DNA from: Ruegeria marisrubri | GTDB taxonomy: Bacteria; Pseudomonadota; Alphaproteobacteria; Rhodobacterales; Rhodobacteraceae | Direction: 5' to 3' | Assembly: GCF_001507595.1 (NCBI RefSeq) | Contig: NZ_LQBQ01000038.1 | Location: 141,633 to 205,632, forward strand | DNA: 64,000 nt | Part shown: positions 53,196 through 61,769 of the stretch, one piece after another | How positions within the stretch are numbered: the first letter of the stretch is position 1 | How the letters are laid out: each line of letters opens with the position of its first letter | Program-made: the position numbers and the translations under genes | Notes under the pieces: generated by a model | Told to the model about the DNA's origin: nothing | Seen by the model: only the letters and a program-made list of their open reading frames with translations | Database searches by the model: none

Positions 53196-54888
53196 CCTGC
53201 GGCCCTCCTGCGGCTGGCGCTGATTGCGGTTGCGGCGGATGCGCCACCAGGTAGTCGATGAAGGACATCACCAGGTGATACTGCCGCCGCGACAGCGACA
53301 GCGGGAAATAGTTGGAATCGCGCATGTAGGGCGGCATCCGGGCGTCATGCATCATGTCGCGCACGATGCGCGGGTCGCGGAAGGCCGGATTCGGGGGCTG
53401 GTCCGGGTTCGGGTCGGGCTCCATCTGCGACAGGATGCCGAAGGGCGGCCGCATCAGCCGTTTGACGAAATCCGGCCTGCGGCGCAGGAAATCCAGCAGG
53501 TTTTCCTCGTCGATCAGCTGCTCGTGCACGAATTTCACCGCGACCGTGTAGGGCAGCCGGTCGTTGGGCACCGAGTTCGAGAACACCGACACCGGCTGCG
53601 GGCGGATCAGGTCGGGGATCTTGTCGGGCTTGACCGCGTCCTTTTCGGTCATCGACGCGGCGTCGGTCGAGGGCAGGCCCGGCGTCGGCGCGATTTTCGT
53701 CTGCGCCTGCAGCGAGGCGTTGTCCTTGAGCCCCTGCGCGCGAATGTCGTCGAGGTTGATCAGGCTGTTGGTCTCGAAGGCGCGGCGAAAGATGTCGACC
53801 ACCTCGGCCTTGGCGTCCAGGTAGTTGTCGTCGGTCACCGAGACCAGCGACAGGTCGCGGTCGGCCAGATCGTCCTCGAGGCTGTAGAAGGGGCGGCAGT
53901 CGGGGGCGAAATCGGGCGGGCCGGTAAAAATCCGCGCCCGCGCGATCAGGCGTTCGCCTCCGACCGAGAGGGTGGCCTCGATGACGCCGTCGCTGGTGTC
54001 GTCCACCACGCCCCAGGACTGGTCATTGCCGACCCGCGCGCCGTCATAGCTGTCATGCGGTTCCGGGTCGTCATGGATGCCGGTCATCATGATCCATTTC
54101 GACCAGGGCGTATCCGGGTTCAGGATCCGGTTCTGCGGCGGCACGATTTCGTGGATGCGGCCATATTCCGACTTGGGCGGGTCGTTCTTGTAGCCCGGAA
54201 CGGCCAGCGTCGCGGGGCCGAAGGCCGTGTCCGGCGGGCCATAGACCTCGCCCGCGGGCGGGGTGAAGCGCAGTCGCAGGGTGCTGGGATCTGCCAGCGG
54301 CTTGGCCTCGTCGCTGTCGGGGCGAACGGGGCGGACCGCGCGCACGGTGCCCAGCGGGATCGGGTTGTGTTCATAGACCAGAGGCTGCTGCTGCGAGGTG
54401 TGCGGGCTGAAGGCCAGCAGCGCCTTGCGGCTGAAATCATCGCCGGCGAACTCGGTCCGCGCCCGGAACCCGCAGGCGGCATCGCCGGTGCGCCGGGCGG
54501 CCTTCTGGTTGCCGACGGTGACGTCATAGCGGATGTGCCTGAGCGAAAGGCCCTGTTCCTCGAGCAGGTCCAGCGTGACCGGCGTTTCATACTCTTCGCC
54601 GGTCCTGGCATCGTGCATCCGCGCCCAGAGCTCGAAAAACGGCGCGACCGGGCGCAGCGCCCCGGTTCCTTCATCGCGAAAGCGGATCTTTTTGGGGTCC
54701 GGCAGATAGGCCGACACGCTGCCGTCCTCGTTCTCGCGCAGGGTCACGTTCGAGCGGATGACGGTCTTGTTGTTGCCATGCGCGTCCAGATCCTGCTGCC
54801 ATTCATAGCTTTCCAGCGGCGTCTTGCCCGGCCCCAGCCGGGCGACCGCCATCGGCGGCAGAAAGAAAATCTCGCGGATTGTGTCCAT
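53188..54888 (-). CDS. LodA N-terminal-like protein
   Basis: A 566-residue protein with no signal peptide. It starts MDTIREIFFLPPMAVARLG, which resembles the LodA family's opening pattern of PPIGIARVG, and its C-terminal end has RMPPYMRDSNYFPLSLSRRQ, like the LodA element preceding the quinone domain. The next gene then begins with the C-domain-like sequence, so the pair may be a split LodA-type L-amino-acid oxidase (LodA itself is one chain of about 720 residues). The middle is unassigned. A GGGGGAGG element precedes the ATG. Similarity is from remembered patterns and needs a profile search. Confidence 0.62.
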   Translation of the reverse strand: MDTIREIFFLPPMAVARLGPGKTPLESYEWQQDLDAHGNNKTVIRSNVTLRENEDGSVSAYLPDPKKIRFRDEGTGALRPVAPFFELWARMHDARTGEEYETPVTLDLLEEQGLSLRHIRYDVTVGNQKAARRTGDAACGFRARTEFAGDDFSRKALLAFSPHTSQQQPLVYEHNPIPLGTVRAVRPVRPDSDEAKPLADPSTLRLRFTPPAGEVYGPPDTAFGPATLAVPGYKNDPPKSEYGRIHEIVPPQNRILNPDTPWSKWIMMTGIHDDPEPHDSYDGARVGNDQSWGVVDDTSDGVIEATLSVGGERLIARARIFTGPPDFAPDCRPFYSLEDDLADRDLSLVSVTDDNYLDAKAEVVDIFRRAFETNSLINLDDIRAQGLKDNASLQAQTKIAPTPGLPSTDAASMTEKDAVKPDKIPDLIRPQPVSVFSNSVPNDRLPYTVAVKFVHEQLIDEENLLDFLRRRPDFVKRLMRPPFGILSQMEPDPNPDQPPNPAFRDPRIVRDMMHDARMPPYMRDSNYFPLSLSRRQYHLVMSFIDYLVAHPPQPQSAPAAGGPQDV

Positions 54889-54933
54889 GGTCTGGCCTCC
54901 CCCCTCGCGGCCAGGCCCCGTGCGGGGCCGAAG

Positions 54934-56499
54934 TCACGGGGTCGAATAGCTCTCGTAGGTGATCTTGGGATCAGAGAAGAACGGTTTCGACTTGTCGCGG
55001 ATGATGTCCGGCGGCGCATCCTCGGGCACGGACGAGATGCTCTGCTGGTAGTGAAAGAAGTTCTCGGGATCGAATTTCCGTTTCACGAACAGAAGCGAGT
55101 TGAAATTGTCGCCCCAGTAGAGCCAGCGATAGTTCACCTGGCTGCGGCGCGGGTAATTCTGGTAGCAGCGGTCGATGAAGAAGCCCTCTTCGGTCATCAG
55201 CTTCATGAACCCGTCGAGCCAGGGCACGACGATCTGCTTTTCCTCTTCGGACAGCCAGAACACGTCGACATAGAAGTTCATATGGACGTCGCGGTGGATG
55301 AAGGCGTTGCCCTCCTTGCCGACCGGGTAGCGGTTGATCGCGCCGCCATAGGGCTCGATCGCCACCGCGCCATAGGCGTTGGGCGTGGAATCGAGATAAT
55401 CCACCACGCGCTGCCATTCGGCCTCGTTCAGCTGGCGGGCGATGTAGCCGCCCTGCTTGTCCTCGCGCGCCTGGTCGGGAACGACGGGGATGTCGTATTT
55501 CTCGTCATAGAGCCACGAGTTGATCTGCTGGTAGGTGCCGGTCTTGTGGTTCTCCAGCTCGCCGCCGACCGGGTCGTCGAGCAGCGGCTTGATGAGTTTG
55601 CGCCCCTCGGCCTCGGGGCCGTGGTAGAGGCCCGAGACCAGCAGCACCTTTTCCTCGCCCTGATAGGCGAGGAAGATATAGGCGCCGAACTTGTCGGACT
55701 TGCCGTCCTTCATGTAGTTGGCCTGCAGGTATTCCAGCGCCTTGGCGGCCTTGTTCAGCGGCCACTGGATGTGGAAGCCCCAGACCTCGTAGAGGTCGTG
55801 CAGGCGGTAGCGGATTTCCAGCAGCACGCCGAAATTGTTGCCCGTCCCGCCGCGGATCGCCCAGAACAGGTCGGGGTTGGTGGTCGCGTCCGCCACGACG
55901 ATGCTGCCATCCCAGAGCATCATGGTGACGCCCAGAACATTGTCGCAGTTCATGCCGAACATGCGCGAGGTAAAGCCATAGCCGCCGCCCATCATGAACC
56001 CCGCGACGCAGACATCCTGACAGGCGCCGCCGGGCACATGCAGGTGATACGCGTTCAGCACCGAATTGAGCACCTTGAAGGGCGTGCCCGGCCCCACATA
56101 GGCCATCGGCGCGTCAGGGTTCGGGTCGACGACGACATGGCAGAGCTTGCTGGTGTCCAGCACCATCGCGTTGTTGACCGAATACCCGGCGGTGCTGTGC
56201 CGGCCCGAGCGGGACACCACCCACAGCTTGTGCTTGCGCGCAAAGGCGAGGCTGGCGCGCACGTCCTCGATGGTTTCGCAATAGACGATGATCTCGGGGT
56301 AGTCCTGGAACGCCGGGTTCCAGAGCTGGCGGTCGGTGTTGTAGTTCGGGTCGGTCGGCAGCACGACCGAGCCCACCAGCCCCTTTTCGAAGGCGCGGAT
56401 CTCGTCGGGGTCGATCGGGTGATAGCGTTGCAGGACGAGGTCTGTCCGGCTGTGGGCGACGCGTTCCTTGGCCAGAATGGTCTTGCTGATCTTGCGCAT
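54934..56499 (-). CDS. FAD-linked oxidase, berberine-bridge/BBE type
   Basis: The 521-residue enzyme belongs to the PCMH/FAD_binding_4 group. VSRSGRHSTAGYSVNN carries the histidine and PGGACQDVCVAGFMMGGGYG the cysteine expected for bicovalent FAD attachment. The C-terminal BBE element is visible as YPRRSQVNYRWLYWGDNFN. No signal peptide is seen, so it may be cytoplasmic. It could oxidise an alcohol, sugar or amine-derived product. It lies 45 bases upstream of the LodA N-like gene and 130 bases after the cyclase gene. Confidence 0.83.
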   Translation of the reverse strand: MRKISKTILAKERVAHSRTDLVLQRYHPIDPDEIRAFEKGLVGSVVLPTDPNYNTDRQLWNPAFQDYPEIIVYCETIEDVRASLAFARKHKLWVVSRSGRHSTAGYSVNNAMVLDTSKLCHVVVDPNPDAPMAYVGPGTPFKVLNSVLNAYHLHVPGGACQDVCVAGFMMGGGYGFTSRMFGMNCDNVLGVTMMLWDGSIVVADATTNPDLFWAIRGGTGNNFGVLLEIRYRLHDLYEVWGFHIQWPLNKAAKALEYLQANYMKDGKSDKFGAYIFLAYQGEEKVLLVSGLYHGPEAEGRKLIKPLLDDPVGGELENHKTGTYQQINSWLYDEKYDIPVVPDQAREDKQGGYIARQLNEAEWQRVVDYLDSTPNAYGAVAIEPYGGAINRYPVGKEGNAFIHRDVHMNFYVDVFWLSEEEKQIVVPWLDGFMKLMTEEGFFIDRCYQNYPRRSQVNYRWLYWGDNFNSLLFVKRKFDPENFFHYQQSISSVPEDAPPDIIRDKSKPFFSDPKITYESYSTP

Positions 56500-56629
56500 G
56501 GTGCAATCCTCAAAATCAAATGCTCCCGAGGCCCGGCGGCCGCACCTGCCGCGCCTCGGTCAAAGGTATTCCTGATTATTGATTGCTCGCCCCTCAGTTG
56601 CCCAAGCTGGCAGCAAAAGGGCTTGTCGG

Positions 56630-59600
56630 TCAAGAAGTTGTTTCGAAAAGCGCCCGCGCCTCGGCCGCGTCGGTCAGGTCCGACGCCCCCCGGACCCGCT
56701 CCAGCATCGGACGCAGCAACTCGTCAACCGATTCGCCCCGCGCCTTGCGGTGCCGGGCCAGCGCCACCGTGGCGCGCAGTTCGAACAGCGCCGCCTGGCT
56801 TTCCCGGGCCTGTGCGATGGCTTCGAGCATGATCGGCTCGGGGTCGCGACCCTGCTGCTCGGCCAGCATCGCCTGGACACGCAGTTGTTCGGCACATGCC
56901 CAGCCTTCCTCGGTCGCTTCGGCAAAGTGGTCGGCCTCATCCAGAACGGTCTTCGCGGCGTGTATGCCACCGGCCGCGAGCAGCGCCTCGGCGATGAGCG
57001 TCTTGAAGAACGGCTTGTAATTGCCCGCGCCGCTGGACCACCAGCTTTCGGCGGCCTCGCGCAGCGCCGCGATACGGGTGGCATCGGGCGCGCGTGTCGC
57101 TTCGGCCCAGCAGCGCCAGAACCGCGCCGTCATGGACATGAAGGCAAAGGAATGTTCCTCGGAGACCCGCTCCAGCCGCGCCACGGCCTGAAGCGCCGCG
57201 TCCACGTCGCGCACCAGCATGAGCACCATGCAGTGATAGGTCAGCACCTGCGCCACGCTATGCGCGTGCTTGAGCCGCTCGGCCCCGTCGAGCGCCTTGA
57301 GCTGCACCTGTATGGCCCGTTCGGGATCGCCCATCAGGCACAGGCACTTGCCCAGAAACGCCGCGGTGATCGCCGCGTGGTCGGTGCCATAGACATAGGC
57401 CAGGCGGCCGTGCTCGTCGAAATCGTAAAGCTCAAGCGCCTGTTCGAGATGCTCGCGGGCCTGCATCAGGTCGCCGATATGCAGCAGCACCGCGCCCATC
57501 GCGCGGTGCCCGACCATGCGATGCTCGGTCCGGCCGCTCTGGTCGGCCAGCGTGAGGATCTGTGCCGCGACCTCATGCGCCAGGGGGTATTCGGCCCGCA
57601 CGAGGTGAAAGGCGTAGAGGCCGTTCAGCACCGGGAAAAGGCGCTCGGTCCCGCCGATCCGGCCGCAAAGCTGGCGCAGGCGGGAATAGGCCTCGCCGGT
57701 GGCGTCGCCGGCAATCCCGACGGTCGAGCGCAGGACACCGGCGCGCAGCAATTGGATGTCGATTTCGCGCCGGTCGCGTTCCTCGCTTTGCGGCAGCCCG
57801 GCCAGCATGTCGAGCGCCGTGGTCAGATGGGTGACCGCTTCGGTCGTGGCCGAGCGTTCGACGGCCAGACGCCCGGCGCTCTGCCAGTGGCGCACGGCCT
57901 GTTCCGCGTTGTTGGCCATGGTGTAGTGATGGGCCAGAATCTCGGGCTGGGTCTGTTCCAGTTGCGGCTGGGATTCCAGCAGCGCCTCGGCCGCGCGGTC
58001 ATGCAGCACCTGCCGCTCGGTCTTGAGCATGCTGTCATAGGCCATGTCGCGGATCAGGGCATGGCGGAACATGAACTCGTCCCCGTCCGCCGCGCCCTGC
58101 AAGATGATCCCGGCCGAGGCCAGTTGCGCCAGCCCCGCCTCGAGCGTCGCCGGCGCCAGCAGGGACACCGAGGTCAGCAGCGACAGGGTGAACTGGCGGC
58201 CGAACACCGCGCCGGTCTGGGCCACCTCCTTGGCGGTGCCGAGCCTGTCGAGACGTTCCATCAGAGAGTCCTGCAGCGTGCTGGGCACCGAGAGCGCCGG
58301 CAGCGGCCCCTTCAGCGCGTAGCCCTCGGCGGTCTCGCGCAGCTGACCGGATTCCAGCAGGCCGCGCGTCACCTCCTGCACGTAAAGCGGGATGCCGTCG
58401 GTCTTGGAGGCGATCAACTCGCAGACCTCGGCCGGCACCGTCTTGCCGTGCGCGACCTCGGCCACGATCTCGGCCACGTGGCGATTGGTCAGCCGGGTCA
58501 GCGGCAGATGCAGCGCGTTGTGGCGCGGCCCCCAGCCGGGATCGAAGCCGGGCCGATAGGTCATCACCACGAGAACCCGCGACTCGACGATCTGGTCGAT
58601 CACGCGGTCCATCAGCGACAGGGTCGTCGGATCGACCCAATGGGCGTCCTCAAACAGGATCAGGACCGGCTTTTGCCGCGCCATCGAGGCCAGTTGCGCG
58701 GACAGGGCCGACAGCGTCTTTTCCAGACGTTGCTGGGGCGTCAAGTCGAGCGGGGCAAAGCGATCCTCGGTCGGGATGTGCAGCAGATCCGCGATCAAGT
58801 GAAGACCGTCATCGGGCTGGCCGCGCATCAGACGCGCGAGTTTTTCCAGCCTTTCGGCATCGCTGTCGGACGGCGCGAACCCTGCCGCCAGTTCCAGGTG
58901 CTGTATCACGGGATAGAGCGCACTGCTGGAATGGTAGGGCGAGCACTGGAAACTGAGCCGCAGGTGCGCCTGCCCCTGCAGGTCGCGGCTCAGCCCCTCG
59001 ATTAGGCGGGATTTGCCGATCCCCGCCTCGCCCGAGATCATCACCGCCTGCCCGGCCCCCTGCTGCGCCTCGTGCCACTTGTCGCGCAGCTTGCGGAACT
59101 CGGTCCACCGGCCGACAAGGCGGCTCTCGCCTGCCTCGGGCCGGGTCTGGAAGCGCCGTTCGATCCGGGCCAGACCGGTCACGGTCCAGACCTGCACCTT
59201 TTCGGAAAACCCCTTGAGCGAGAACCATCCCTTGTCCTCGAGCTCGAACGCATTGCCGATCAGCCGCCGGGTCGACGGGCTGATGACCAGCGTATCGGGA
59301 TCGGCCAGCGACTGCAGCCGCGCGGCGAGGTTCGGTGTCTCGCCCATCACCACGTCATGTTCCTTGAGGCCCGCGCCGTGGATGGTGCCGACGACCACCA
59401 GACCGGTCGAAATGCCGATCCGGGCGCGCAGGGGCTGATCCCCCTCGATCCGGCCCAGACCGTCGAGAATGTCGAGCCCGGCGTGAATCGCCCGCGTCGC
59501 CGCGTCCTCCTGCGCGTGGGGGTAGCCGAAATAGATCATCGCCCCGTCGCCCATGAAGCTCGCGACATGGCCGCCGAAGCGCCCGACCGAAGTCGTGCAG

Positions 59601-59950
59601 GTTTCCTTGAAGCGGCGGATCAACTCGCCCAGGTCTTCGGGGTCGAGCCGTTCGGACAATGTGGTCGAGCCGACGAGGTCCACGAACATCACCGTCAACT
59701 GGCGGCGCTCGGCCTCGATCTTGCCCGATCGCGGCGCAGGCGCCGGGCCGCCATGTGGCATGAGGGGGATGTTGTCCAGCGTCTCCCGCGCGGCGAGGAT
59801 CCGTCGCCGCGGCCCCAGCGGCAGCCCCATCTCCTTGAGGTCGTCTTCGGTCAGGTGCGGGACGTCGGGCATCTCGACCTCGTGCGTCTCGAAAACCGGC
59901 AGGTATTTCGCCAGCCCGAGCTCGTCCAGAAATGCCCCGATATCCGCCAT
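56630..59950 (-). CDS. Large cyclase: SAM domain, class III cyclase, AAA ATPase, TPR
   Basis: A 1106-residue multidomain regulator. Residues 1-60 form a SAM (sterile alpha motif) domain; about 85-250 is a class III cyclase with both metal aspartates (FVDLVGSTT and FMGDGAMIYFG); about 285-560 is an STAND/AAA-type ATPase with Walker A SGEAGIGKSRL and Walker B LILFEDAHW; the rest is TPR-like solenoid. Such proteins couple ligand or protein sensing to cAMP or cGMP synthesis. It heads the LodA-like cluster on the same strand. No signal peptide or membrane segment is visible. Start ATG 59950 has no strong ribosome-binding site. Confidence 0.86.
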   Translation of the reverse strand: MADIGAFLDELGLAKYLPVFETHEVEMPDVPHLTEDDLKEMGLPLGPRRRILAARETLDNIPLMPHGGPAPAPRSGKIEAERRQLTVMFVDLVGSTTLSERLDPEDLGELIRRFKETCTTSVGRFGGHVASFMGDGAMIYFGYPHAQEDAATRAIHAGLDILDGLGRIEGDQPLRARIGISTGLVVVGTIHGAGLKEHDVVMGETPNLAARLQSLADPDTLVISPSTRRLIGNAFELEDKGWFSLKGFSEKVQVWTVTGLARIERRFQTRPEAGESRLVGRWTEFRKLRDKWHEAQQGAGQAVMISGEAGIGKSRLIEGLSRDLQGQAHLRLSFQCSPYHSSSALYPVIQHLELAAGFAPSDSDAERLEKLARLMRGQPDDGLHLIADLLHIPTEDRFAPLDLTPQQRLEKTLSALSAQLASMARQKPVLILFEDAHWVDPTTLSLMDRVIDQIVESRVLVVMTYRPGFDPGWGPRHNALHLPLTRLTNRHVAEIVAEVAHGKTVPAEVCELIASKTDGIPLYVQEVTRGLLESGQLRETAEGYALKGPLPALSVPSTLQDSLMERLDRLGTAKEVAQTGAVFGRQFTLSLLTSVSLLAPATLEAGLAQLASAGIILQGAADGDEFMFRHALIRDMAYDSMLKTERQVLHDRAAEALLESQPQLEQTQPEILAHHYTMANNAEQAVRHWQSAGRLAVERSATTEAVTHLTTALDMLAGLPQSEERDRREIDIQLLRAGVLRSTVGIAGDATGEAYSRLRQLCGRIGGTERLFPVLNGLYAFHLVRAEYPLAHEVAAQILTLADQSGRTEHRMVGHRAMGAVLLHIGDLMQAREHLEQALELYDFDEHGRLAYVYGTDHAAITAAFLGKCLCLMGDPERAIQVQLKALDGAERLKHAHSVAQVLTYHCMVLMLVRDVDAALQAVARLERVSEEHSFAFMSMTARFWRCWAEATRAPDATRIAALREAAESWWSSGAGNYKPFFKTLIAEALLAAGGIHAAKTVLDEADHFAEATEEGWACAEQLRVQAMLAEQQGRDPEPIMLEAIAQARESQAALFELRATVALARHRKARGESVDELLRPMLERVRGASDLTDAAEARALFETTS

Positions 59951-60156
59951 GTGTTACCCGTGCCACCATCGCAGGCCGCGACTTGTTTCCTGTCGTAGCC
60001 CCTTGCCGGATGATACAGCCAGTTGCCCTCGTGCACACGAGTCACCCGGCCAGACCCGACGTCCCCCCGATCCGTTTCGCATTCATTTATCCGCAAGCAT
60101 CAGTGTTTTCCCTTCAGCCGCCGCGGTCAAGCACTGAGATCGGAATGCAAGGCCGG

Positions 60157-60627
60157 TCAATGGCCCCAGCGGTAATGCAGCCGGTAGGAGCTGCGCTGCC
60201 GGTAAGGCCGTCTCAACTGGCTGAGACTGGGGTAGAAGCCGTAGTTGTAGCGGGGATACCGATCCAGGCGCGGCCGGTAATGAGGCTGACTGCCGTAGAA
60301 ATAGTGGCGCTTGCTGCGCTGGTAGGAGTAGCGCTTCTTCTGACGGTAGCCCGGCTGCTGATAGCCATATGGCACGGCCGATCGCCCGTCGTGTTTTCGC
60401 GCCTGTTTGCGAGCCACGTGGACCGTTGGCGGGAAGTGATGCCGGTGGACACGCGGCTGGCTTTCACCGTGGAAGCGGCTGACGGAAATCCCCAATGTTA
60501 TGATCTTGGCGGTTTCCCCGAAGGTGTGGGTTTTCGCCTGCGCATCGGCTGTGGCCGGGGCCGACGCCAGTTGCAAGCCGAAGGCCAAGACGGCGCCGAT
60601 CAGTGCAGGACGCTTGAGTTGAGACAT
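60157..60627 (-). CDS. Secreted Arg/Tyr/His-rich basic protein
   Basis: A 156-residue protein with a Sec-type signal (MSQLKRPALIGAVLAFGLQL...APATA). The mature part is very rich in Arg, Tyr, His and Lys with repeated RYPRYNYGFY- and YQQPGYRQ-like turns and few hydrophobic residues. AAAGGGGG precedes the ATG at 60627; the open frame runs 150 bases further without a credible start. No family is recognised. It could bind nucleic acid, polyanions, cell-wall polymers or metal. It is alone in its orientation between the cyclase and tRNA-Trp. Confidence 0.65.
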   Translation of the reverse strand: MSQLKRPALIGAVLAFGLQLASAPATADAQAKTHTFGETAKIITLGISVSRFHGESQPRVHRHHFPPTVHVARKQARKHDGRSAVPYGYQQPGYRQKKRYSYQRSKRHYFYGSQPHYRPRLDRYPRYNYGFYPSLSQLRRPYRQRSSYRLHYRWGH

Positions 60628-60824
60628 GGCAGCCCCCTTTCGATCAGTCCGAAGGGATACCGGAATGATGCGCCAATCGGTTGCCAAATGCCAATGAACT
60701 CGCTTCACGGATGGGGGAGAGAGCGGAATCAATTGACGCCAGACACGCGGGTCAGACCTTGCGCCATGCGCAAACATGTCGCCGAAGCGGCCTAGGGTAA
60801 GACTTTGAAACCGCTTGATTTGGA

Positions 60825-60900
60825 TGGCAGGGGCAGCAGGGCTCGAACCCGCGACCTACGGTTTTGGAGACCGTCGCTCTACCAACTGAGCTATACCCCT
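60825..60900 (-). tRNA. trnW: tRNA-Trp (anticodon CCA)
   Basis: A 76-base cloverleaf on the minus strand. Acceptor AGGGGTA pairs with TGCCCCT, discriminator G and an encoded CCA end follow; the anticodon loop is CTCCAAA with CCA in the middle; the T arm contains GGTTCGAGCCC. In many Rhodobacterales tRNA-Trp lies between tuf and secE; here it is in the same orientation as tuf but separated from it by two genes. Confidence 0.96.
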
Positions 60901-61045
60901 ACGGTGTGCCACCAGATATGCCAGCCAGCAGGCGGACTCAAGAGGCTTTTTTCAGTTTTCCAAAGGCCCGTGGGCTGGACAAACCAGTTGCGCCATCCGC
61001 AGGGTCCGGTATGACAAGGCCCGGCCCAGCAGGAGGACGCCGCCC

Positions 61046-61750
61046 GTGAGCTTGCGCAAGAAGATCGCCGACAGCGAAGCCGTGCTGAACTGGTTCGCGC
61101 GCCGCATCGCGACCTATATCCGCATGGTCCATCGCAATACCAAGTGGCAGCGCATCGGATACGAGGAACTCGACCGCCTCGCCGAACAGGGCGAACCGGT
61201 GATCGTCGTGCTGTGGCATCAGCGGCTGGCGCAATCGCCGTATTTCTTTCCGCTGGACAAGGGGCGCATCTGCTCGATCACCTCTTCGGCGCGGGCCGGC
61301 AGCATGGTGGGGCGCGTGCAGAAGCTGTTCGGCATGGACACGATCGCCATGTCCAGCCACAAGCGCCACGTCGCCCTGTCGCGCGAGGTGCTGGGCAAGA
61401 TGAAGGAGGGCATCTCGATTGGCATCGCCGCCGATGGCCCGCGCGGCCCCGAACGCGTCTGCTCGACCGTGCCGCTGATCTGGGCGCGGACCTCGGGCAA
61501 GCGGGTGTTCGGCATCACCTTTTCCACCCGCTACGGGCGCGAGGCCGGAACATGGGACCGGCTGCTGCTGCCGCGCCCGTGGAAGAACGAGGGCGTGTTC
61601 CTGTGCCGCGAATGGACGGAAACGGTGCCGCGCAAGGCCAGCGAAGAGCAGATCGAGGCCCTGCGCCAGAGCCTCGAGCAGCACATGAACGACATCACCG
61701 CCGAGGCGGACCGGATGGTCGGGCGCGAGCCCTGGACGCCCAAGGCGTGA
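61046..61750 (+). CDS. DUF374-type lysophospholipid acyltransferase family protein
   Basis: A 234-residue protein with VVLWHQRLAQSPYF near residue 55 and DGPRGPERVC near residue 132, the DUF374 pattern in which an acyltransferase-like His and the DGPRGP motif are conserved. The group resembles LpxL/PlsC-type acyltransferases but its substrate is unknown. The start is GTG at 61046, supported by AGGAGG nine bases upstream. There is one hydrophobic N-terminal stretch at most. It is on the plus strand between tRNA-Trp and the flavoprotein gene, which it nearly meets. Confidence 0.85.
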   Translation: MSLRKKIADSEAVLNWFARRIATYIRMVHRNTKWQRIGYEELDRLAEQGEPVIVVLWHQRLAQSPYFFPLDKGRICSITSSARAGSMVGRVQKLFGMDTIAMSSHKRHVALSREVLGKMKEGISIGIAADGPRGPERVCSTVPLIWARTSGKRVFGITFSTRYGREAGTWDRLLLPRPWKNEGVFLCREWTETVPRKASEEQIEALRQSLEQHMNDITAEADRMVGREPWTPKA

Positions 61751-61769
61751 CCTTGTCGCGGCCGGGCTG

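Noticed and set aside
53224..56832. A plus-strand open frame of about 1202 codons opposite the LodA-like and FAD oxidase genes
   Set aside because: Composition typical of an antisense frame; the minus-strand proteins have clear motifs and operon-like overlaps.
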